This document shows, piece after piece, positions 1 through 9,200 of a stretch of DNA of 62,000 bases. Origin of the DNA: Symsagittifera roscoffensis. Its lineage: Eukaryota; Xenacoelomorpha; Acoela; Convolutidae. The notes beneath the pieces were generated by a model, which saw only the letters and a list, made by a program, of their open reading frames with translations, made no database searches and was not told the origin of the DNA. The position numbers were made by a program, and so were the translations under genes. The stretch is from positions 69,461,617 through 69,523,616 of the forward strand of contig NC_087063.1 in assembly GCF_963678635.1 (NCBI RefSeq). Reading direction: 5' to 3'. The stretch's first letter is position 1. Every line of letters starts with the position of its first letter.

Positions 1-1153
1 GGGATAGCAAAGTAATATTTTCTAGAAGTTGTTTGAATAAACATAAGTCGGATTTGAGCTGATACGGGCTTGATGTTTGTACAATTCAATTAGATATAGA
101 ACTGACTTGAACTTCGCCTATAGAACCGGTGAGTTCATCGAAAATTTTCAAAAGAATGCCTTAAGTAGGATGTGCCAAAATAAATGTCAAGACGTGTAGA
201 CGGCGAGCCTAGTTCTGACCTAAATTGAAATTCAAAGAGATAGACTGAACACATGAGAACAAAAAGTTTACCCCTAGGCAGAACAATTAATTTTAAGCCA
301 GTAATTAGTTGGTTCTCATCAGCGGGATAACGTTTATTGCGAAGGTAGCGTTGGTTACCATCATTGAGATACCAGAAAAAGAAAAGGCGAAAACTCGAAG
401 CCAAGTGACTCTCTGTGTCAGTTGGTGAACCAGTTAGATAGTTGAGTTGAACGGACCCCAATTTAGATTCCGGGTATTTTCAAACTATTAGTTAATTGGT
501 AGCGTAATTGTTTGAGTAAACTGAATTGATTGTTTGATTCTTGAAATTACTTTATTGGAGTAGGTGAATCTGTGATTTGAGTCAAATGAGACCGACGAGC
601 GTATGCGACGACGTAACGATAAAAACGTGCTGACTCGGTGACGTTTTAGTTTCACTTGTCGACTGATTGAACGCAGCCAAACGACAAACGAGCAGTATAG
701 ACATTAGCGGGAGAGTCACACATTGGTTTCATGACGGCAAGAGCTCGAAAAAATACCTCTGCTGAACAAAACCTTATCCGGCGACTCCGTATAGGATAAC
801 GGGCCTCCGCCGGCCTTTTCCGGAAAAAGTGATAATGCATCTGGAAAGTGAGATAAATTGGTGAATAATTATCAGATGTGGATATCACTTGATAAGTAGG
901 ACCCATATCAAACTGTAACCTGAAAGTAGTGATTAGGCCTTATAATGTCCCTCGCTATAGTACGATATAACTGGAAAATGTCTGCAGTGGTTGTGAGTTG
1001 CAAAAAGCCACTAAGGGGAGAAAACTCTTGAAATCTACAATGATGTAGCAAATAAAAAACAGAAGTTTTAACTTTTTTATCAGGAATCTTTTTGTAACCA
1101 TGTAGAACTTTTTTCAAGGAAAAAATTATGATGAGTATTTATTTCAATAGAAT
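1..1153. other. Left flank, no gene recognised
   Basis: Host DNA 5' of element 1. The open frames here are short, lie only on the minus strand and show no domain, signal peptide or low-complexity pattern that I recognise. A stretch near 770-850 (a CCGGCGACT-type box followed by TTCCGGAAAAAG) resembles one near 23450-23500, so both may belong to an old dispersed repeat. I see no promoter or RNA gene. Confidence 0.5.
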
Positions 1154-1157
1154 ATAT
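1154..1157. repeat. Target-site duplication of element 1 (left copy)
   Basis: The four bases atat precede the left LTR and are repeated directly after the right LTR at 20075-20078. A 4-bp duplication fits a Ty3/Gypsy-type integrase and shows that the two LTRs belong to one insertion. Confidence 0.85.
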
Positions 1158-1272
1158 TGGAACCTGATCTAAACTACATTTTATGATTGGATAAATTAGA
1201 TATTTTACCAATGTAAAGTATTTAATATTAACCAATCATGATCCATCTAACTAACAACCCACTTATTTGTAA

Positions 1273-1300
1273 GTGCTGAAGTTACTTGTAATTTCAGCAC
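1273..1300 (+). promoter_or_regulatory. Conserved stem-loop in the LTR
   Basis: A 12-bp stem (gtgctgaagtta with taatttcagcac) closes a cttg loop. The hairpin recurs in all four LTRs (19780-19807, 40566-40593, 60975-61002). Sequence differences in the stem leave either Watson-Crick or G-U pairs, so pairing in RNA is kept. It lies about 60 nt before the AATAAA, so a role in 3' end formation, packaging or dimerisation is possible; this is inference. Confidence 0.7.
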
Positions 1301-1361
1301 CAGAGAGATTTGAATTTAACTTAGAAATTAGTTGGACTCTCCCGAGCACTTCAGCAGCCGC

Positions 1362-1367
1362 AATAAA
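1362..1367 (+). terminator. AATAAA polyadenylation signal in left LTR
   Basis: Canonical hexamer within ccgcaataaacc. It is conserved in all four LTRs (19869-19874, 40655-40660, 61064-61069). The copy in the right LTR would be the one that ends the genomic transcript. Confidence 0.6.
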
Positions 1368-1569
1368 CCAGTATACCCTAGATCTATTGAGCCTAGCAGA
1401 GACTAGTTAAACAACCTGAGACTAGATAGTATAAGAGTAAGATTAGGATCGGTATTAGACTAAGAAGTTGCACGAATCTATCCGGCCGAAAATAAGATAG
1501 CGTGACGAGCAGACGGTGTACCCTATCCGAAATTACTCTATGAGTTAACCAACTCGGTCATAACTCATC

Positions 1570-1587
1570 TGGTGCGACCATAAGTCT
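1570..1587 (+). promoter_or_regulatory. Primer-binding site
   Basis: The sequence tggtgcgaccataagtct begins 2 nt after the LTR. It starts with TGG, which is complementary to a tRNA CCA end. The element 2 counterpart (40864-40881) differs at one base. The cognate tRNA was not identified from memory; comparison with the host tRNA set would decide it. Confidence 0.7.
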
Positions 1588-1654
1588 CGAACAAGACCTT
1601 AATAGCTTAGAATTAACCAAAATAGATTAGAAATTAGACAAAAACATTTACAAA

Positions 1655-1888
1655 ATGTTATACGACAATAATTTAATCGAAATGTCTCTACGACTCAATA
1701 GATCAGAGCCAATATTCCGAACCATAACAGAACTACCCGGAATTGGAAGAAGACCTCGAACCAGAGACGACATACGACAAAGTAGAAACTTGCCATATAG
1801 CTATATGATAGTTAGGCAAAAACCAGAACAAACTTTTATATTTAGAATACTACTGGCAATGAATTTAGATTTTCATTTGCAAACATAA
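1655..1888 (+). CDS. 77-aa leader protein, unknown function
   Basis: A short open frame about 85 nt after the primer-binding site, ahead of all other genes. I do not recognise the product. It has an Arg-rich middle (GRRPRTRDDIR, about residues 31-41), a hydrophobic patch near residues 62-70, and no cysteine or signal peptide. The same frame is intact in element 2 (40949-41182). There, by eye, about 17 codons differ silently, only about 8 differ in amino acid, and there is no indel. A decayed element keeping that pattern argues that the ancestral family selected for this protein. The Arg-rich motif could bind RNA, as small retroviral regulators do, but that is inference. As the first AUG of the genomic RNA it must also affect how downstream genes are translated. 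Confidence 0.6.
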   Translation: MLYDNNLIEMSLRLNRSEPIFRTITELPGIGRRPRTRDDIRQSRNLPYSYMIVRQKPEQTFIFRILLAMNLDFHLQT

Positions 1889-2218
1889 AACCTTGAAGTT
1901 AATCTTCAAAATCATTTCAGGCGCTAAACAAAATTATTAATATACAATAACGATTGATAAAAAGATCTAAGATCGTTTTCCTAAAACTCTGCAGTAATAT
2001 ACAAAACATGTTTGAAAAATATTTATTGAAAAATCAAAATAAAAATTAGTAGCATGACAATAAATGGTTAGTAATCATAAATCATCCTGTTGTTCCAGCT
2101 CCATCATCTAAAACATAACAGCAATCATAAACCCACTAATATCATCAAAACACTAAATCTTTCCTTTACACACATTTAAAATTTTATTAAAACTTAAATT
2201 CACTTAATTTTAAAACCA

Positions 2219-2243
2219 GATCATCAAGGCTTATCCTTGGATC
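2219..2243 (+). repeat. Leader hairpin, copy 1
   Basis: GATC, a 2-nt bulge, CAAGG, loop cttat, then CCTTG and GATC: a fold-back of 9 pairs. The same 25 nt occurs exactly 60 nt downstream. The element 2 copy at 41509-41533 is identical. Confidence 0.65.
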
Positions 2244-2278
2244 TTAAATCATTTTCTACTTAATTAAATTTCAAATTT

Positions 2279-2303
2279 GATCATCAAGGCTTATCCTTGG
2301 ATC
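2279..2303 (+). repeat. Leader hairpin, copy 2
   Basis: Exact repeat of the 25-nt hairpin at 2219-2243. In element 2 the second copy has changed in the loop and at one end. Confidence 0.65.
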
Positions 2304-2633
2304 AAACAGAACAACTTTGTTCTCCCCCACCCACTTAATTAGTGTCTAACGACCTCAAACGTCGATTCACTACCCAACCCTTTCTAAAGACCTAAGACTA
2401 ATAGAAATTTTTAAACAAAACTAATCATTCAAATTAGGATAAACAGTGAAGAACTTCGGTTATTCATCCTTCACTTGACCCCCCCTCTTACCAGACCCAG
2501 GATAAATCTTAGACTTAGTAAGTTTAAAATAGTATCTAACGAACTACTCGCGTTCTAATTATACCTGAACCTTGTGGATCGATTTACTATTCTCCAACCC
2601 TTGAACACAATCACTACCCCTAAGTAAGATTAA

Positions 2634-2639
2634 GTAAGT
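2634..2639 (+). promoter_or_regulatory. Candidate 5' splice site in the leader
   Basis: gtaagt follows attaa, with a near-duplicate gtaaga 10 nt upstream at 2624. Both are kept in element 2 (gtaagt at 41922-41927). The position, upstream of the accessory and gag starts, is where a retrovirus-like element would splice to make subgenomic mRNA for its 3' genes. It is a weak donor at the exon side (AA rather than AG). Confidence 0.35.
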
Positions 2640-2820
2640 TAACACCTTAACTTATACTAGCCACGAGAAAGTAAAAAATCATTCTTCGGAATCGATATAC
2701 TTTTCTCTCCAACCCTGAACAAACAGACCCAGGTTAAGCTAACCAAAAAATCGTAAGAACTAACAGTTTAAGAAAATAGAAACCATTTAACAACCTTTTG
2801 CATCCGTCATCCTAAACCTT

Positions 2821-3288
2821 ATGTCATTTAAAAACCTAGGAAATAAACAAACAATCGTTTTACACAATTGTGAAATAGATAACAAAAAATACGACCTCGT
2901 AATCACACCTCATACACAAACAGTTGGATACATTCGAACAAAACGACAAACACTAAAAAGAAAAATAATAACGAAACAAAGACAAATAACACGAAAAAGA
3001 TTTTCAAAAAATCGAAACGCATTTTCAGAATCAGAAACCAACAGTTTAGACGAACTTTACAAACTAAAAGAATCAATAGATAAAAATTACCCACTTCACG
3101 ATCAATTATATTTTTCTGACTCAGAAACAACTTCAAATTCATCAAAAAGAGGAAAAAGAAGAATAAAAAAGCAGTATAAACACAAACCAGTACATTTATA
3201 CAATTGGAATCAACCAATTCGACACATTAATAATTACATATTAACAGTCATCGAACGAAAAAATGAGCTCAACGCACACCCCAGGTGA
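2821..3288 (+). CDS. 155-aa basic accessory protein overlapping gag
   Basis: Opens with ATG and runs past the gag-pol ATG, overlapping it by 26 nt in another frame. The product is strongly basic, with two Lys/Arg clusters: about residues 38-62 (KRQTLKRK...TRKRF) and about 109-120 (KRGKRRIKKQYK). A Ser/Glu-rich stretch lies between them. There is no signal peptide or membrane segment. The clusters look like nuclear-localisation or RNA-binding sequences, so a Rev-like, Tat-like or chaperone role is possible; I recognise no family. In element 2 the frame (42108-42569) is interrupted by one stop after 84 codons but otherwise aligns throughout, so it was a family gene. The gag ATG lies inside its last codons, which suggests leaky scanning or reinitiation for gag. 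Confidence 0.65.
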   Translation: MSFKNLGNKQTIVLHNCEIDNKKYDLVITPHTQTVGYIRTKRQTLKRKIITKQRQITRKRFSKNRNAFSESETNSLDELYKLKESIDKNYPLHDQLYFSDSETTSNSSKRGKRRIKKQYKHKPVHLYNWNQPIRHINNYILTVIERKNELNAHPR

Positions 3289-6200
3289 AGAAAGTCCAGA
3301 TGATGATGAAATCTTTCCTTTTATAGTAGATGCAACCATTGATAGAGGACAGCATATATTTTGCAAAAATTTACTATTAAATTTATTTGAACCCGGAATC
3401 AGTCCATGTAAAACAGAGTTCCCAGATGTAAAAATCAAAAGACAAATCATAGACCACTACTTAAAAGATATATGCAACATAACACAACAGTATGGAATCT
3501 ACTCCATAGAATTCACCTCACCATACCATAATAATAGAAAATATACAATTCAAACAGACGATCTTGATTTAGAATTTTCAAAAGTTTTTTCAGAATATAT
3601 AAAAAGCATCCAATATCATAACTCACAAAGAGCAAACTCCATATTCACCAATGAAGTTTTCGCAATAATATATAGTTATATTTCGATATTAGAAAACGAA
3701 ATCCCAATAACAAATGTCTCACCGACAGAAACATCTAAACATTTAAGAGTACGACATGAAATCACACTACTCTCTAGTTATTTAAACATCATTAAAGAAA
3801 ATTTCACGAAAGACGACGTTTCACAACATACAAAACACGATCTACAAAAAATTTTGGCATGGTTCATAATAGATTATTTTACACACAATATTGATTTAAT
3901 TGCACAAGCAAGAAAAAATTTTAGACCCCAAAACTCGAACGATGATACCGCTATCACAGAACAATCAGATTATGTTTGGGACCCCGAATGGTCTCATCCC
4001 GCATTCATAAGCTTCCCACAATCAATCTCAAGTCAAGCAATAAGTACGATATCTTACATAAGAGATTATGTAAAAGTAATACCATTAACCATTGATGCAA
4101 CACCATTAAACTATAATACATTTTTGCCCGATACACAAAATAATAGTTTAAACTCTACAGTCATACACAATGAAAACCTCAATGGAACTAGGAATCTTAC
4201 TCAACAAGATATCCAGACACCATCACACTTCATAAATGAAGAAATTTTTCTCACAACAACTACACAACAAAGTATTTCACCAATACGCCCAAATTTAACA
4301 ACACCAAGAAATACAAATCCTTCACAAACACAGGTAACCTTACAATCAACCGTTAAACCTTCGGTTGCCCCTCAATATTCACATATGGATTACCAAACAT
4401 ACAGACCCATGACAATACCATCAAAAACACGCAAAACATACACTAGAAACAACTTTGCAGACCATAATTATAATTATACACATCCATCAAAAACATATAA
4501 TCAACCACAAAGAAATTTTAACCAATATACAAGATCTCGAAATTGGGATAACCCAATGACCCAACCTAATTCAATAAATTTCCGAACAAATCCTCCACAG
4601 GATCACAGTGAAAATTACCCATTTTTTCAACAAAATAAAAATAAAAAACAGACATCTTATCAAATGGATTATTTATCCTCAGATGATGATTTCTTACAAC
4701 CAGATATATTTGCACCAAATACTCAAGAATATCGTAGACAAGGAATACAGAGAACACGTACAAATCATAGAAATTTTTCTCCACAACCAATAGATGCACA
4801 ACATCAACAACCAATTCAACAACAAAATCTAATTAATACACAATCTTTTCAACCAATTCAACAACAAAATCCAATGACTGCACACTCGTATCAAGCATCA
4901 CAAATGCAAAATGAAATACCACTCCCATATTATCTCCAACAACATGAAATAACAAGAAACCAACTTTCGAATTTTTCTCAAATGCCAAATGCAGCAGAAT
5001 CATTACAAATGACAATGAATCCATACCTTATGGGTGGATCATCAATAACATCAAACAAACCTTTAATGGTTTTCACAGGAACAGACCCTGAATACTCTGT
5101 AGAAGATTATTTAAATGCAGTAACAGCAAACCTGATTTTAAATATTGGACCTGAACCAATTAATACGCCACTACATCAAAATTGGATACATCGACGCACA
5201 GCGTTAATACAAACAACCTTAGATGGCGCAGCCCAAAAATGGTTTTCAGTACTACCTCTAGAAATAAAATCAAACTGGAAAAAGTTTACACAGGAATTTT
5301 CAAAAATGTTTGACTCCGAAAGAAACAAACAACAACAAAGAGTTTTATGTAATGAAATTCGCAGATTACCAAACGAAACCATCAAGCAAATAGCAGTACG
5401 AATCGAAACACTAGTTCGAAAAGCATATTCATTAAATACACATGACTATAAAAACACAAAGATGACAGAAATCTTAATGATGACCTTAACACCACAATTA
5501 AGGAAAATAGCAATAAAAAAGAGAGCATCCCATCCTTCTTCAATTCGAGAACCCGATTTAGATTTTCGAAAACTAGTAGACAAATTAGAACAAGCAGAAA
5601 TCACGATGAAACTAGAAGAAACGGAAAATCTGAAATTACAATACGTTAACAGAATTGAAACGACTCCCACTAATATTAATAATATACAGGAATCAGAGAC
5701 AGACCTCGTTGAAAAAATCACTGAAATACTCAATATTTATGAAAAGAACCCAAACTTTAAAGGCAAACCATCTTTCAAAAAATGGTGTAATTATTGCCGA
5801 CGATACGGACATAGTATTTCCGAATGTAGACAAAAACAGCAAGACAATCAAAATAAACCTCAAAAATATAAAGAACCAAATAAATCATTCTATCAATACA
5901 TGAAAAAAGATCAAAATCTACCGAACAAAACAGTTTACAGCAACAACAGTTCAGGAAAACCACTCCCGAACAATACAAATTATACAAGAAATCAATCACC
6001 ATATAACTCAAGTTATAGAGGAAGATCACCAGAACGAAGAAACACGAATAATTCATCACAAAATCACTACAATAGACCAAATAGTCGAAATAACTACTCC
6101 AGATCAAATTCAAATACACAACGATTTGTTTCTAGATCTAATTCCCAATCAAGAAATAACTACTATCCAAACAACCAATCACGAAATTCATCATACAATA

Positions 6201-9200
6201 GGAATAGAAACTACTCCTATAATCGAAATAGAAGTTATTCAAACAACCGAAACCAGAATTACCCGAACAATCAATCAAGGAATAACTCATATAATAGATT
6301 GAACTATAACAGACCAAACAATAATTACCAAAACAGATCGCGAAATAATTCACAAAATCGACACCCAAGTTATAATAATCGTTATAGAAATTATTCCCAA
6401 TCACCACACCGGAATAATAATAACTATAATAATTCTAATAATCGCCACAGAAGTAGTACACCTAAACACCAAAGACAAATCAATCAAGTACAATCTAATC
6501 CAGAAACAACATCAGACCCTCCAGGTATTGATGACACAGTAACTGATACGTTACAACTCAATCAAATAAACTGTACATCATCAGATTCAGAAAGTGATAC
6601 AGAAAACACTCTTTCTATCAATATGATAAAAGTCGAAAATGACTATGAATCTGTCATATATGAACAACCCTTTTCATCACACATATATGAAAATCAATCA
6701 GAATTTCTTCAAAATTATTACACTACACCCATAAATTCCACACCAACGACGCAAGAAACAAATGAGATTAACACTACAAATCAAACCAATAAAAATACCA
6801 AAACAAAATGCTTGAATACAAACCACATTTATCAAAATATACAAAAAGAACAACCCAAAGAAAAAATTTGGACAATACCATTTCTCTTAGAAAGCCCAAG
6901 AAATAAAGAATTTCAACCACCAGACCTTGAAATAGATTTTTTAATTGATTCAGGAGCAGAATCAAACATAATAAACATCCCCACATGGAATGAAATAAAA
7001 ACTTTACACCCAAAGCTAACACCTCTTGAAACCTCCAGTAAGTTAGCAACAGCACAAGGATCAACATTGATAAACTACGGAAAAATCCAATTATTTCTCC
7101 TCCCCACCAGAACAATGGAACAAAGCAAAATTTTAAATAAGCCATTTAAACAAATATTCCATATCACTGATATTAAATATAATATCATTGGAATACCATT
7201 TATTTCGAAGTATATACCAACAATTAACATACTAAATAGTAAAATATTAATCAAAGATAAATATACAAAAACAAAAGAAACATCCTTAACATTTTTTCAA
7301 AGATTAAATAAACAACCACCATTCTTTTCAAAATTCTACCCGATATTTAACCAACAAAGAAAACACCTAAAACCACTATCAGGAAATATCTATAATTTTT
7401 CAATCAAACAAGTTCACCAATATGATAAAGAACAAAACAAACAAAAATTTTATATGTCAGAATTTGAATTCAAACCTATTCACAAATTTTTCAAAATCAC
7501 AATCTCATCCATAAAATATTTGAAAAATTCGAATTCCGATATCATTTCCTTACATGTCTATAACAACACACCTTACCAAGTAACATTACCTTTAGGACTT
7601 TTAGGATATTGTGAAACCAACGCTACAATATCACCAATACACGAAAAAGCCTATCGCGTAAATAATATACTCCAATTACTAGATATTTGCCAATCTACAA
7701 TTCTTAATGAAGAATTATCTATAAATAATATAATAAGTAACGAAAACAGAAATACGGATTATTTCACAAAAACTCCATATTTCAAACCTACATTCAACAT
7801 AAGTAACTACACAGAGGACCAACAAAAATTTTTAACAATGTTTAATTTCCAACATTCACAAATAACACAAGACGAATTCGAAAAATTAGCCAAACAGCTA
7901 ATTAAATATTCATCAGTCTATGCAACATCAAAATTCGATGTTGGAAAAATCAGTTCATCACTACATCTCCCGTTAAAACCAGACGCAGTTTTCAAAAAAC
8001 AGAGAGCAAGTAAAGTACCAATTCACTTACATGATAAAGTGAACAGATTACTCGATATTTTAGAACAATACAACATTATATCACCAGTTAATAAAGAAGA
8101 ACAACCAAAAGGGAACACATTCATCAACCCCGTTATCATTCTAGCTAAAGGAGAATCATTAAAAATCGTTCTCGATGCTAGATACCTCAATTCACTTATA
8201 GATGAATCAAAATGTAATTGGCCCATTGAACCAATACAGATTATTTTAACAAAAATAAACGGCAAATACTTTACAACCGCCGATATGAATAGTGCATACA
8301 ATCAAATGCCACTAGATGAACAATCACGACGTTTAACACAATTTGTTATCGGAAACCAACAATATGAATTCAACCGCTTATTCTATGGAATATCCATAGG
8401 ACCAGCAGCATTTTCAGCTTTTATGAGCAAAATTTTTAGACCACTAATACTCAAGAAAAACGCAATCACCTATTTAGACGATGTTTTTATGCAATCACAA
8501 ACAAAAGACGAGATGTTCAATGTTTTAGAAAAATATCACCAAATACTTCAGAACGAAAATCTGAAGGCCGCCCCCGATAAATCACACTTCTTTTTGACAA
8601 GAGTTAAATTCTTAGGACATAATATAGAAAGAAAAACAATCACTCCATTGAAATCACGCATTGACGCTATTCAAAAACTTCAACCACCAACAAATAAAAA
8701 GAAAATCCAAGAATTTCTTGGAATGTTAAACTTTTTAAGTAAATATGTTTATAAAATGCAATTATATCTACGACCATTTTATAACATCCTTAGACAACAA
8801 AATAATTTTGAATGGAACACAGAACATCAAACACGATTTGAAGAAATAAAGAAACTTTTAACTGAACAAATTTCAAACACAATTCCAGATTCAAATCAAC
8901 CATTTTATGCAATGTGCGATGCTTCAAACTTTGGCATCGGTGCAGCACTATTACAATCACATAATGGTACAAATAAAATGAACCTCATATCAGCAAATTC
9001 TCGATTATTCACTCAAGCAGAGCTACGACTCTCAACCCTAATGAGAGAATGTACAGCCATAATATATACACTAACAGAATATGAATTTCTGATACTTGGA
9101 TCAAAACATCCCACAGTTTTATTCACAGACCATAAACCAATCATCTTTCTTTTTACACAAAAGTCTAATCCAAACCACCGAGTTTATAGATTTCAACTCA

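Larger units (their letters stand above)
1158..1567 (+). repeat. Left LTR of element 1 (410 bp)
   Basis: Begins tggaacctgatct and ends cataactca. Read by eye, it matches 19665-20074 with no difference. It carries an AATAAA and a strong stem-loop. No convincing TATA box and no defined U3/R/U5 borders are visible; a tataag at about 1430 lies after the AATAAA. Confidence 0.95.
1889..2820 (+). other. Structured untranslated leader
   Basis: There is no long frame. Instead there is a series of short hairpins with few-nt loops: a duplicated 25-nt hairpin at 2219 and 2279, attc-ttcg-gaat near 2672, an agtgaag/cttcact pair near 2442-2475, and cgac/gtcg near 2350. Phrases of the type gacccagg recur three times. 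Most are preserved in element 2 (41183-42107). This is a natural place for packaging, dimerisation or translation-control elements. A tttcag near 1915 and gtaagt near 2634 could be splice sites. Confidence 0.5.

Noticed and set aside
1570-1601. Assignment of the primer tRNA
   Set aside because: The complement does not match a tRNA 3' end I can recall with confidence, and the T-loop register is one base off, so no tRNA is named.
5775-7145. Long minus-strand frames rich in Tyr, Phe, Val and Ser opposite gag-pol
   Set aside because: Complement of an A-rich, Asn/Ser-rich coding strand. Stops on that strand are rare for compositional reasons, and element 2 shows the same artefact.
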